Source of the DNA: an uncultured Collinsella sp.
GTDB lineage: Bacteria; Actinomycetota; Coriobacteriia; Coriobacteriales; Coriobacteriaceae
NCBI GenBank assembly: GCA_900541125.1
Contig: UQIK01000010.1
Location: 1-64,000, forward strand
Direction of reading: 5' to 3'
Length of the DNA: 64,000 bases
The notes below the pieces were generated by a model. The model saw only the letters and a list, made by a program, of their open reading frames with translations. It did not search any database and had not been told where the DNA came from. Below, piece by piece: positions 32,323 to 41,408 of the stretch (positions are counted from its first letter, which is position 1; each line of letters opens with the position of its first letter). Both the position numbers and the translations under genes were made by a program.

Positions 32323-32891
32323 TCGGGGAACCAGGTTGGTTTGGGTTGGTTGGGAACGCGCTCGGCTAGGACCAACTCCATCCAGCACATGTCGTACCAG
32401 CGGCCGAACTTTTGGGCACAGCGGTCAAAGGCTCCCACCAGGCGATACCCCATATGAGCATGGAAATCCTGACTGTTGTGCGTCAGGTACTCATCGTCCT
32501 TATCGTGCGGCACGGCAATGAGCGCGCACATGTTGGTGATGCCCATCGCGATCAGGCATTGCTTGAGCGCATCGTGCAGCTTGCGGCCCAGCCCGCCGTG
32601 GCGCACGTCGCGCGCCAGGTAGATCGACGTCTCGACCGACCAGTCGTATGCCTCGCGGCTGTTGAGCGGACTCACATAGGCATAACCTACCGGACGCCCG
32701 TCCAGCTCCATCACCAGATACGGATAGCGCTTGAGCGTGCGCTCGATGCGCCCGGCGAACTCCTCAACGCTCGGCACCTCGTATTCGCAGGTAATCGCCG
32801 TCTGACGCACATACGGCTCATAGATGGCAAGCAACGCCGGCGCATCATTGGGCGTCGCCAGGCGAATCGTCGGCTCGAACATCTCGGTCAT
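32301..32891 (-). CDS. GNAT-family N-acetyltransferase (phosphinothricin acetyltransferase-like)
   Basis: 196 residues. The PAT-type pattern is visible: 'RLATPNDAPALLAIYEPYV' at the N-terminus, 'YAYVSPLNSREAYDWSVETSIYL' split before 'ETSIYL', and the acetyl-CoA loop 'RHGGLGRKLHDAL'. A 'HAHMGYRLVGAF' strand completes the fold. Such enzymes acetylate amino acid-like amines, but the native substrate is unknown. The ATG at 32891 follows GAGAAGGG. The last residues (PKPTI) are encoded by a fragment of an intergenic repeat, suggesting a changed C-terminus. Confidence 0.87.
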   Translation of the reverse strand: MTEMFEPTIRLATPNDAPALLAIYEPYVRQTAITCEYEVPSVEEFAGRIERTLKRYPYLVMELDGRPVGYAYVSPLNSREAYDWSVETSIYLARDVRHGGLGRKLHDALKQCLIAMGITNMCALIAVPHDKDDEYLTHNSQDFHAHMGYRLVGAFDRCAQKFGRWYDMCWMELVLAERVPNQPKPTWFPDLPKPTI

Positions 32892-32904
32892 ACAACCCTT
32901 CTCC

Positions 32905-32950
32905 CCCAAAAGCAAAGGCCGCCTTGCGCCAAACCCAGCGCAAGGCGGCC
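32905..32950 (-). terminator. Intrinsic terminator of the threonine-aldolase gene
   Basis: GGCCGCCTTGCGC pairs perfectly with its 13-base reverse complement across 8 bases. On the minus strand it is followed by TTTGCTTTTGG. Confidence 0.75.
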
Positions 32951-32968
32951 CCTCGTCATTACATCAGG

Positions 32969-33994
32969 CTACAGAACTGCCGCCAACGCGTCGATATCCT
33001 CCTGCGTCGTGGCCCAGCTGGTGCAAAAGCGCACCACCGTGTGGGTCTCGTCGTACTTTTCCCAGTACTCGATCGAGGCATGCTCGCGAATGCGAGCCAT
33101 GTCCTCGTTGGGCAGAATCACAAACTGCTGGTTTGTGGGCGTCTCCAAGAAGAACTGGTAGCCGCGCTCGTGCAGCACACGGCGTAGCGCCTGGGCCGTC
33201 TCAATCGCCTGTCGACCAATCTCAAAATACAGGCCATCGGTAAAGAGCGCCTCAAACTGCACGCCCGTCAGGCGGCCCTTGGCCAACAGCGCGCCGTGCT
33301 GCTTAATGCGCGGAATGGGATGCGCCGGGGCGTGCATGCCGCAGAACACCACAGCCTCGCCGCAGAGCGCGCCGCACTTGGTGCCGCCGATGTAGAACAC
33401 GTCGCACTGCTGCGCCAGCTCGGGCAGGGTAATGTCGCACTCATCGGCCGCCAGCGCATAGGCCAGGCGAGCACCGTCCACAAACAGCGGAATCTCGCGC
33501 TTCTGGCATACCGCATGAATCGCCGCGAGCTCGGCCTTGGAGTACAGCGTGCCGTACTCGGTCGATAGACTCACGTACACGGCGCCCGGGAACACCGTAT
33601 GCTCGTAGCTCTCGTTTTCGTAGAACACCTGGATATAGTTCTCGAGGTCCTCGGCGTGCATCTTGCCCTCGTAGCCGGGGATGGTGAGTACCTTGTGGCC
33701 GCCAAACTCGATGGCGCCCGCCTCGTGGCAGGCGACGTGGCCAGTCTCGGCAGCAACGACGCCCTCGTACGGCGCGAGCAGCATGTCGATCACCGTCGCG
33801 TTGGCCTGCGTGCCGCCCACCAGAAAAAACACGTCGGCATCGGGGGCCTGGCAGGCCTCGCGAATAAGTTGCTTGGCACGCTCGGTATGCGCATCGGTAC
33901 CGTAGCCGGGCTGCGGCTCCATGTTGGTATCGACGAGCGCCTGCAGCACCGCTGGGTGTGCGCCGTGGGAATAGTCGTTGTTGAACGCGAGCAT
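32969..33994 (-). CDS. Threonine aldolase-family PLP enzyme
   Basis: 341 residues, fold-type I. PLP-binding lysine K206 is in 'GGTKCGALCGE', with D173 and R176 ('FVDGARL') and the phosphate-cup 'GGTQANA' (60-66). It begins 'FNNDYSHGAHP', matching low-specificity L-threonine aldolases that cleave threonine or allo-threonine to glycine and acetaldehyde. A related beta-eliminating lyase activity cannot be excluded. The ATG follows GAGAGGA by 6 bases. It stands alone between PAP2 and GNAT genes. Confidence 0.92.
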   Translation of the reverse strand: MLAFNNDYSHGAHPAVLQALVDTNMEPQPGYGTDAHTERAKQLIREACQAPDADVFFLVGGTQANATVIDMLLAPYEGVVAAETGHVACHEAGAIEFGGHKVLTIPGYEGKMHAEDLENYIQVFYENESYEHTVFPGAVYVSLSTEYGTLYSKAELAAIHAVCQKREIPLFVDGARLAYALAADECDITLPELAQQCDVFYIGGTKCGALCGEAVVFCGMHAPAHPIPRIKQHGALLAKGRLTGVQFEALFTDGLYFEIGRQAIETAQALRRVLHERGYQFFLETPTNQQFVILPNEDMARIREHASIEYWEKYDETHTVVRFCTSWATTQEDIDALAAVL

Positions 33995-34039
33995 GGCAAT
34001 CCTCTCTTACCGGGTATCGGCCAGATGATTCAAACGGAG

Positions 34040-34903
34040 CTATTGTACGCCGTTGGGATAGGCAATGCGCGCGGCAAGGCACTCGAGTGCCAGTACCAGA
34101 GCAAAACCGCAGCTCACATCACTCAAAAAGTGCGCCCCGATCACGATACGGCCAAACGCGACGAGCGCCGCGACCACAGCCGCCGTCCAAAAGACCACGC
34201 GGCGGCGCGACGGTTTTCCCTTAAAGGCCGCCGCGGGAAGCCCGGCGAGCATAAGGCCGATCGCCGCATGCGCCGTGTGCCCGCTCGCGAACGACTTAAA
34301 GCCGTCCTTGATTACGCCGGCCGCGATATAGCTCCACTTGTCGGGGTTACCGATTACCCACCACGGCTGAAAATTGAGCCCCGGCGTGACCTCGATCACG
34401 CGCATGCGTGGGCGCGACCACAGCGGCTTGACGATCACGTTGAGGATAATGGCCTGAGCGACCCACACGGCAAGCACCATCAACGCCCAGCGCGTGAGCT
34501 CGTCAGGCTCGGTCGCGCGCGTGAGGCGATAGACGATAAGGTTGGCGGCGATCACCAGCACAAACGTCAGCACCAGCTGAACGGCAATGAGTTTACCGCC
34601 AACCCGCAGGGACGAAACGATCTCGTAGCCGGCCAGGCCAACGTTGACGAGGATGCCGAGCACGGCGAGCCATTTGCTCCCCCTGGAGTCGGGACGCACC
34701 GCGCGTACGAGCATAACGCCCGCGACGCTTGCCGTCAGCTCAAACGGCAACTCGCCGGCGGCCTCGATAAGGCGACCGTACATACTGCCGATATTGAACA
34801 GCGCGCTCGAGATCTGATAATCAAAGAAACTGCCCACGCCCAGACAAAGACACAGGACAACCGCGATAATGGCGGCATCTTTCTTATAGATGTACCCGAA
34901 CAT
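34040..34903 (-). CDS. PAP2-family membrane phosphatase
   Basis: 287 residues with about six transmembrane helices. The three PAP2 signature blocks are present: 'KPLWSRPRM' (K-x6-RP type), 'SFASGHTAH' (SGH) and 'GRIVIGAHFLSDV' (R-x5-H-xxx-D). These enzymes remove phosphate from lipid phosphates such as undecaprenyl diphosphate or phosphatidate at the outer face. A positively charged loop ('KGKPSRRR') sits between the last two blocks. AAAGGA precedes the ATG. It is separated from the mfd stop by a remnant of the structured element. Confidence 0.92.
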   Translation of the reverse strand: MFGYIYKKDAAIIAVVLCLCLGVGSFFDYQISSALFNIGSMYGRLIEAAGELPFELTASVAGVMLVRAVRPDSRGSKWLAVLGILVNVGLAGYEIVSSLRVGGKLIAVQLVLTFVLVIAANLIVYRLTRATEPDELTRWALMVLAVWVAQAIILNVIVKPLWSRPRMRVIEVTPGLNFQPWWVIGNPDKWSYIAAGVIKDGFKSFASGHTAHAAIGLMLAGLPAAAFKGKPSRRRVVFWTAAVVAALVAFGRIVIGAHFLSDVSCGFALVLALECLAARIAYPNGVQ

Positions 34904-34920
34904 GCTTTCCTTTCGATGGA

Positions 34921-34959
34921 GCCAGAGTGCCCAAATGGGGTGTTTGCAGCGTCGACTCG
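34921..34959 (-). repeat. Remnant of the stop-codon-anchored element (copy 4)
   Basis: GTTTGCAGCGTCGA (34942-34955) ends 4 bp from the mfd stop codon, in the same orientation and position as in the other copies, preceded by CCAAATGGGG. The remaining element is absent. Confidence 0.5.
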
Positions 34960-37900
34960 CTAGTCATCATCACTAGCGCCCAGCTGTTGCAGCAGCATGA
35001 GTGCCGCGGCCACGGGGCCGGTGCCGTCGTTGGCATCGAGGCCGCGACCCAAGCCGCTGCCCGCACCGGCGCCCGCCTTGTAGGGCACCGACAGTTTGCG
35101 GCTCTTGGGGAAGTTCACCGCGCCATAGCGGGTCTTTAGCTCAAAGGCCACCTTCTTGGGCACGTCGACGCCCAAAAACGTGATGCGACCGCCGCTGAGC
35201 GTGACGCTCTCGAGCCCCAAGCGCTCGCCGCGAATGCGGATTCGTGCGCGGTTGAACAGGTTGAGCCCCGCCAACGGCAACTCACCGTGCGCGGCCTCGG
35301 TCTCTTCCTGCACCCCATCGATGCTCTCCAGGTCCTCGGCCGCTGCGAGCTTACGGTACACGAGCACGCGCTGGTCCACCGCCGGCAGGTACTCCTCGGA
35401 CAAGAAGTAGTCGGCCGGCAGGTTAATGCCCACGCTCGCCGCCTCCACGCCGGCATCGTCGTCGCCGCGCGCCTCGGCCACGGCCTGGCCCAGCATCTGC
35501 GTAAACAGGTCAAAGCCCACGCTCGACAGGTTGCCGTGCTGCTCGGCGCCCATAAGCGACCCGGCGCCGCGAATCTCCAGGTCGCGCATGGCGATGCGCA
35601 TGCCGCTGCCCAGGTCCTGGAACTCGGAAAGTGCGGTCAGACGCGCCGTAGCCTCCTCGGTGAGCGGCAGCTCACCCGGGAACATAAAGTACGCGTATGC
35701 CTGCGTGGCCGAGCGGCCCACACGACCCTTGAGCTGGTAGAGCTGCGCCAGACCCAGGCGTTGCGAATCCTCGATGATCAGCGTGTTGGCAGTCGCGTTG
35801 TCGATGCCGCTCTCAACGATGGTCGTGGCGATGAGCACGTCGATCTTTTTGGTCGCGAACTCGATCATCACGTCCTCGACCTCGCGCGGGCTCATCTTGC
35901 CGTGCGCCACGCCCACGCGCGCCTCGGGCGCGGCCTCGTGCACGCGCGCCACGGCGTCGTCGATGGTCTTGACGCGGTTGGACACGTAGTACACCTGACC
36001 GCCGCGGCCCACCTCCAGGCGAATCGCCGCACTCACCACGTCGGGGTCGTACTCTCCCACGTGCACGATCACGGGGCGGCGCCCGGTCGGCGGCGTGGTG
36101 ATCAGGCTCATGTCGCGCACGCCGCTCGTGGCCATCTGCATGGTTCGCGGAATCGGCGTTGCCGAAAGCGTGAGCACGTCAATCTGCTCACGCAGGTTCT
36201 TGAGCTGCTCCTTGTGCTGCACGCCAAAGCGCTGCTCCTCGTCGATGATCACCAGGCCCAGGTTCTTGGGGTTCACATCGGCCGAAAGCAGACGATGCGT
36301 GCCGATGAGCACATCGATCGTGCCCTCGGCAAATGCCTTGAGCGCGCGCTTTTGCTGTGCCGGCGTGCGGAAGCGGCTGAGCACTTCGACCTCGAGGCCA
36401 AACGGGGCAAAGCGCTCAAAGAACGTCTCGTAGTGCTGCTGGGCCAGAATGGTCGTGGGGCAGAGCACCATGACTTGGCGGCCGGAGTCCACGCACTTAA
36501 ACGCCGCGCGCAGGGCGACCTCGGTCTTGCCGAAACCCACGTCGCCGCACAGCAGGCGATCCATGGGCTTGGGCGCCTCCATGTCGGCCTTGATGTCGGC
36601 GATAGCCTCCAGCTGGTCGCGCGTCTCGTCGTAGGGAAAGCTCTCCTCCATCTCGATCTGCTCGGGCGTATCGGGCGGACAGGCGATACCGGTAATCGAC
36701 GAGCGGCGCGTATATAAATCGACTAGGTCAAACGCCAGCTTTTTGGCGTTTTTGCGTGCCTTGTTGGTGGCACGCGTCCAGTCGGCAGTGTTAAGCCTGG
36801 TCAGGCGTGGCTTATCGCCGTCGGGGCCAACATAGCGCGTGATGCGGTCGACCTGCTCGAGCGGCACGTAGAGTTTGTCGCCGTCGGCATATTCCAGCAA
36901 AAAGTAGTCGCGCTCCTTGCCGCCCACTTCCTGGCGCGCGATCTCGCTAAAGAGCGCGATGCCGTGGGTAGCGTGCACCACGTAGTCGCCCGGCTTAAAC
37001 GGGAAGGTGATCTGCGTAATGTCAACCTTGCGGCGGCTGCGCGCGCGGTTGGCATCCATGCGGGCATTGAGGTCGGCGATCGAGAACACGGCCAGGTTGG
37101 CATCGGGCACCACCACGCCCTGCGGCAGGGCAGCGTCCACAAAGGTCACGCGCCCGCGCGAGATGGTGGGCACGGCGGCACCGGCGGCAGCCTGGGCGGC
37201 GCCCGCCTCGAGCGAGCGGGCGTTGAGCGCGTCGGCCTTGCGCTCGCGAATGGAAGCATGGGCCTCCTGGCGAACAGCACGGTCGGCAGAATCCGCCGCC
37301 GCCACGCGCACGCGCTCGCCAATGACGCCGGCGTTTTCGGGCGCGGCCGTCAGCGACTCCTCAAAGGTAATGCCCTCGTCGCCAAAGGTGAACTCCATCG
37401 ACTCGCGCGCACCGCGGTCGGGGATGGCAAACACGCAGGCGTAGCGCTTGCCCACGACTTCCTGAATGCGCGTCATAAAGCGATTGTCCGAGCCCGCAAT
37501 GGCCGGCTGCTCAATCTTGAGCTCTGCCGTAACCGCGCCGCCGGCACGAATCAGACTCACGTAGTTCAAACGCTGCTGGGCACCAAAATCGAGCTGCTGA
37601 GCACGTACATACAGGCCATCCAGTCGGTCAATCCCCGCCTCGCCGGCACGGGCCTCGATATCCTCGTAGGCGCGCAGACAGTCGTCGAACAGCGAACGCG
37701 GCTCGGACAAAACCACGAGCGCCTTGCCGCTCACGTGTGCCAGCGGACTTACGGTCTGGCCGTACATCACCGGCAAAAAGCGGTCGAGCTCGGGCGTGAC
37801 GATGCGTGCATCCACCATCTCGAGCAGCGCCGCCAGTTTGCTATCGTCCTGGCTGGCGCGATAGAGCGCCACATGCATGTTGTGGACCGCCTCGTCGGTG

Positions 37901-38592
37901 AGCGCCAGCTCGCGGCACGGGAAGATCTCGATACTATCCTCGTTGCCGATGGTCTGCCCCGTTGAGCTCACCATACGGCGGATGCGATCGATCTCGTCGC
38001 CAAAAAACTCGATGCGCACGGGCGCCTTTTCCTGTGCGGGGAACACCTCGACGGTGTCGCCGTGCACGCGGAACAGGCCGGGCGCGTCGGCGGCGCCGGC
38101 ATTGGTGTAGCCCATGCCCACCAGACGCTGCGGCACCTCGTCAAAAGGAATCTCCTCGCCCACTGCAAAGGTCGTGGACTCCCAGTAGCGGCTCTCGACT
38201 GGCGGCACGCAGCGCAGCAACGCGCGAGCCGAGGCAACCATGATGCAGTTGTCCCCGCGCACGATGCGTCCCAGGGCCTCGCAGCGCTGCGCTACCACGG
38301 CGTCGTCGGGCGCCTGCTCGCGCCACGGATAATCCTTGCGCTCAGGAAAACGGCACACATGCGCCAGGCCCACGTAGGCGGCAAGGCTACGAGCGGCGCG
38401 ATCAGCCGCATCCTCGCCACTCACAACGTAGACCGTCGGGCGCGGGCGGCGCGCAAACTGAGCGGCTGCCATAAGCGTGCGACCCGACTGCGACACGGCC
38501 AGCGTCACGTCCTCGCCGGCATCGAGTCCGGCCTCGACGGTCTGCAGCGCCTCGGCAGTGTAGAGCTGCGCGGCTATACGGTGAATGAGCAT
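34960..38592 (-). CDS. mfd: Transcription-repair coupling factor Mfd
   Basis: About 1210 residues, slightly longer than the E. coli protein. Order: UvrB-like N-terminal module, the RNA polymerase-interacting CarD-like domain ('FKPGDYVVHATHGIALF' through 'VPLEQVDRI'), then RecG-like translocase motifs (Walker A 'GDVGFGKTE', DEEQ 'IDEEQRFGV', and 'TATTIVESGIDNATANT' split here), and a C-terminal TRCF domain. It removes stalled RNA polymerase and recruits UvrA. The ATG at 38592 has GGAGGA 5 bases upstream. Extra Ala-rich and Asp-rich insertions lie in the N-terminal half and near the C-terminus. Confidence 0.96.
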   Translation of the reverse strand: MLIHRIAAQLYTAEALQTVEAGLDAGEDVTLAVSQSGRTLMAAAQFARRPRPTVYVVSGEDAADRAARSLAAYVGLAHVCRFPERKDYPWREQAPDDAVVAQRCEALGRIVRGDNCIMVASARALLRCVPPVESRYWESTTFAVGEEIPFDEVPQRLVGMGYTNAGAADAPGLFRVHGDTVEVFPAQEKAPVRIEFFGDEIDRIRRMVSSTGQTIGNEDSIEIFPCRELALTDEAVHNMHVALYRASQDDSKLAALLEMVDARIVTPELDRFLPVMYGQTVSPLAHVSGKALVVLSEPRSLFDDCLRAYEDIEARAGEAGIDRLDGLYVRAQQLDFGAQQRLNYVSLIRAGGAVTAELKIEQPAIAGSDNRFMTRIQEVVGKRYACVFAIPDRGARESMEFTFGDEGITFEESLTAAPENAGVIGERVRVAAADSADRAVRQEAHASIRERKADALNARSLEAGAAQAAAGAAVPTISRGRVTFVDAALPQGVVVPDANLAVFSIADLNARMDANRARSRRKVDITQITFPFKPGDYVVHATHGIALFSEIARQEVGGKERDYFLLEYADGDKLYVPLEQVDRITRYVGPDGDKPRLTRLNTADWTRATNKARKNAKKLAFDLVDLYTRRSSITGIACPPDTPEQIEMEESFPYDETRDQLEAIADIKADMEAPKPMDRLLCGDVGFGKTEVALRAAFKCVDSGRQVMVLCPTTILAQQHYETFFERFAPFGLEVEVLSRFRTPAQQKRALKAFAEGTIDVLIGTHRLLSADVNPKNLGLVIIDEEQRFGVQHKEQLKNLREQIDVLTLSATPIPRTMQMATSGVRDMSLITTPPTGRRPVIVHVGEYDPDVVSAAIRLEVGRGGQVYYVSNRVKTIDDAVARVHEAAPEARVGVAHGKMSPREVEDVMIEFATKKIDVLIATTIVESGIDNATANTLIIEDSQRLGLAQLYQLKGRVGRSATQAYAYFMFPGELPLTEEATARLTALSEFQDLGSGMRIAMRDLEIRGAGSLMGAEQHGNLSSVGFDLFTQMLGQAVAEARGDDDAGVEAASVGINLPADYFLSEEYLPAVDQRVLVYRKLAAAEDLESIDGVQEETEAAHGELPLAGLNLFNRARIRIRGERLGLESVTLSGGRITFLGVDVPKKVAFELKTRYGAVNFPKSRKLSVPYKAGAGAGSGLGRGLDANDGTGPVAAALMLLQQLGASDDD

Positions 38593-38615
38593 GCTGTTCC
38601 TCCGGCATCGCAACG

Positions 38616-38645
38616 CCAAAAGCCCGCCGGGGCAAGCTCGGCGGG
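38616..38645 (-). terminator. Intrinsic terminator of nth
   Basis: On the minus strand CCCGCCG pairs with CGGCGGG and is followed by CTTTTGG, upstream of mfd. Confidence 0.7.
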
Positions 38646-38749
38646 TCGTACGTCAAATACATTGTCTGTCATGGTAGCGCATGGAGAGGACTCCGGCTCA
38701 AGGGCAAACCCAGCCCCGCAAAAAACGCCAGACGAAGATGCGTTCCGCC

Positions 38750-39415
38750 CTATCCCGCTACGCGCACGCTGGGGCACAAATCTGCCAGCGGACACTCGTC
38801 ACACTTGGGTTTGCGGGCGTCGCAGATCTCGCGACCGAAGGTGATCCACTGATGGTTGACCGACTCCCAATACTCGTGCGGCAAAATCTTGAGCAGATCC
38901 TGCTCGGTCTTGAGCGGCTCCTTGGCATGCGTCTTAGGACTCAGCATCAGGCGGTGCGCAATGCGGTTGACGTGTGTGTCCACCGCAATACCCTCCACGA
39001 TGCCATACCCCACGTTGAGCACGATGTTTGCCGTCTTGCGTCCCACGCCCGGCAGCTTCACGAGTTCCTTCATGTCGGCCGGCACCTCGCCGCCATAGTC
39101 GGCGACGATCATCTGCGCGGCCTCGACGGCATGCTTGGCTTTGCTCTTGTAGAAGCCGAGTGACTTGATAGTGTCTGCCACGTCAGCCACGCTCGCCCCA
39201 GCCATGGCCTCGGGTGTGGGCCACTGGGCAAACAGCCGCGGCGTCACTTTGTTGACCTGTGCATCGGTCGTTTGCGCCGAAAGCAGCACCGCGATCAGCA
39301 GGCGGAAGGGATTCTCGTGGTCCAAAAAGCACTCGACCGGGCCATAGCGACGGTCGAGGCGCTCACACACCTCGATGGCGCGCTCGCGCTTGGTGGCATT
39401 GGTCTCGCGTGGCAT
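38750..39415 (-). CDS. nth: Endonuclease III
   Basis: 221 residues. A bifunctional glycosylase/AP lyase for oxidised pyrimidines. The helix-hairpin-helix 'LPGVGRKTA' carries catalytic K127, D146 is in 'AVDTHVNR', and the [4Fe-4S] ligands C198, C205, C208 and C214 have the canonical C-x6-C-x2-C-x5-C spacing. The ATG at 39415 has AAGGAG 5 bases upstream. It contrasts with the MutY-like protein at 45315, which has lost these cysteines. Confidence 0.97.
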   Translation of the reverse strand: MPRETNATKRERAIEVCERLDRRYGPVECFLDHENPFRLLIAVLLSAQTTDAQVNKVTPRLFAQWPTPEAMAGASVADVADTIKSLGFYKSKAKHAVEAAQMIVADYGGEVPADMKELVKLPGVGRKTANIVLNVGYGIVEGIAVDTHVNRIAHRLMLSPKTHAKEPLKTEQDLLKILPHEYWESVNHQWITFGREICDARKPKCDECPLADLCPSVRVAG

Positions 39416-39478
39416 AACGACTCCTTGGCTCAACGGCACAATAAACTAATGGGCACAATTGTCCCACGTCCGAGACGC

Positions 39479-41281
39479 TTACGCCTCCAAGAATGCGCCG
39501 GTCTGACGGCTCCACAGGCTCGCGTACTCACCACCCGCCTCGACGAGCTGCGCATGCGTGCCGTCCTCGACGATCTCGCCATCGGCCAGCACCACGATGC
39601 GGTCGAGCGCCGCCACGGTGGACAGGCGATGTGCCACTACAATGGAGGTGCGGCCGCGCATCAGGTTCTCGAGCGCCTCCTGCACCAACGCCTCGGACTC
39701 GCTGTCGAGGGCAGAGGTCGCCTCGTCGAGCACCAGAATCGGCGCGTCGGTTAGGATGGCGCGAGCGATAGCCACGCGCTGACGCTGGCCACCCGAGAGC
39801 TTGACGCCGCGCTCGCCCACCATGGTGTCAAAGCCACGAGGCAAGCGGTCGATAAACTCGGTCGCATTAGCCAAGCGAGCCGCCTCGCGAATCTGCTCGT
39901 CGGTGGCGTCGGGGCGGCCGTAGGCGATATTCTCGCGAATGGAGCGATGGAACAGCAGCGCCTCCTGCGGCACGTAGGCAACCTGGCGGCGCAGGCTCTG
40001 CTGCGTGCAGCGCGAGACATCCTGACCGTCCACGAGCACGCGGCCGCCCTGAACATCGTCCAGGCGCAGCAGCAGCTTGGTGAGCGTCGTCTTACCCGAG
40101 CCCGATTTGCCCACCAGGCCCACGCGCTGGCCCGCCGCAACATGAAGTGTCAGGTCATCGAACACGCTCTCGCCCGCCGCAGCGTCACGGTACGCAAAGC
40201 TCAGGTGCTCAAAATCAATCGCGCCCTCGGTCACTTTAAGCTCGGGAGCGTTCTCGTCGTCTGCCACCAGACGCGGCTCGTCCAGCACGCGCGTCATCTC
40301 GGCCGCATCGCCGAGCGCGCGGTTGATGCGCTGCATCATGGAGCTTACGTAGTTCAGGCGCATGGTGAGGTTATAGGTGTAGGTAAAGATCATGACGAGC
40401 GAGCCGGCCGAGATGCCAAACCACACGTTGCCGCCCGCCACGAACACACTCACCACGGCCATAGTGATGACGATAAGACCCGAGGTCGTAAAGTTGCGCT
40501 GCATCATGGCGTGCATCGAGACCGTCTCGGCATCGCGCGCGGCACGATCGGCGACGTCGAACAGATCGCGTTCAAAGTCCTCGCGCCCGCAGGTCTTGAC
40601 GGCCAAGATGTTCGTGACCGCATCGGACAGCACGCCCGAGAGCTTGTTCTGCGCGGCGGACGTCGCGGCCGAAAGCGGCATGATGCGCTTGTACATAAGC
40701 CAGACAAACGCGATGTAGACGACCATGATGCACACCAGGATCACGGTAAACGTCGGCACCACCGGGGCGAGTGCGGCCACGGTGCAGACAACCGAGGTGA
40801 TAGTGGGAATGAGCGAATACACCGTCACGTCCACCAGTCCTGTGTAGCCGCTCATAAAACGACTCGTCTGGCTCACGAGCGATCCGCCAAAGCGGCTGGT
40901 ATGGAATGTCATGGATTGGTTGGAGAGCGTGTCGAAGCATAGACGCGCCAGGTGATAGTTGCCTGCAATCTCGAGCTTGTAGACGGTGTAGTCCTGTAGC
41001 TTGGAGAGGATCTGACCCACCAGGTTAACGAGTACGAGCGCCAGGATATAGGGGCCGAAGACCTCAAACACCTGGTCACCCGCCACGGGACCGGCTTGAA
41101 CGCGGTCGACAATGAGGGCCATCACATAGGTATTGGCAAACGTCAGCAAAAAGATGTAGCCCGCCGACGAGAACACCGAGAGAAAGACAATCAGCGGCTG
41201 CGTGCGCGTGACACCCCAAAACCGCTGCAGCGTGCGGCGCACGGTGGAGCGGCTGAGCGGGCTGGTGCTTCTCTGAGACAT
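39479..41281 (-). CDS. ABC exporter, fused permease-ATPase
   Basis: 600 residues: a six-helix ABC transmembrane domain (~20-310) and a nucleotide-binding domain with Walker A 'VGKSGSGKTTL', the Q-loop 'YVPQEALLF', signature 'LSGGQRQRVAIARAIL' and Walker B 'ILVLDEATSAL'. This half-transporter should dimerise and export a lipid, peptide or drug; the substrate is unknown. The ATG at 41281 follows AAAGGA. No second half-transporter is adjacent, which favours a homodimer. Confidence 0.94.
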   Translation of the reverse strand: MSQRSTSPLSRSTVRRTLQRFWGVTRTQPLIVFLSVFSSAGYIFLLTFANTYVMALIVDRVQAGPVAGDQVFEVFGPYILALVLVNLVGQILSKLQDYTVYKLEIAGNYHLARLCFDTLSNQSMTFHTSRFGGSLVSQTSRFMSGYTGLVDVTVYSLIPTITSVVCTVAALAPVVPTFTVILVCIMVVYIAFVWLMYKRIMPLSAATSAAQNKLSGVLSDAVTNILAVKTCGREDFERDLFDVADRAARDAETVSMHAMMQRNFTTSGLIVITMAVVSVFVAGGNVWFGISAGSLVMIFTYTYNLTMRLNYVSSMMQRINRALGDAAEMTRVLDEPRLVADDENAPELKVTEGAIDFEHLSFAYRDAAAGESVFDDLTLHVAAGQRVGLVGKSGSGKTTLTKLLLRLDDVQGGRVLVDGQDVSRCTQQSLRRQVAYVPQEALLFHRSIRENIAYGRPDATDEQIREAARLANATEFIDRLPRGFDTMVGERGVKLSGGQRQRVAIARAILTDAPILVLDEATSALDSESEALVQEALENLMRGRTSIVVAHRLSTVAALDRIVVLADGEIVEDGTHAQLVEAGGEYASLWSRQTGAFLEA

Positions 41282-41355
41282 GGGCTTCCTTTCGCGTCTG
41301 ATAGGGCGAAACGCCATTGTTGCACACTAAAGCGCACTTCAGGCAAGCGCGATGC

Positions 41356-41393
41356 GAAAAGCAGCGGGGCACCCGCGTTTACGCCGGTGCCCC
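41356..41393 (-). terminator. Intrinsic terminator of the rmuC-like gene
   Basis: On the minus strand GGGGCACCGGCG pairs with CGCGGGTGCCCC across TAAA (one mismatch) and is followed by GCTGCTTTTCGC. Confidence 0.75.
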
Positions 41394-41408
41394 ACCGTCT
41401 TGTTGCAA

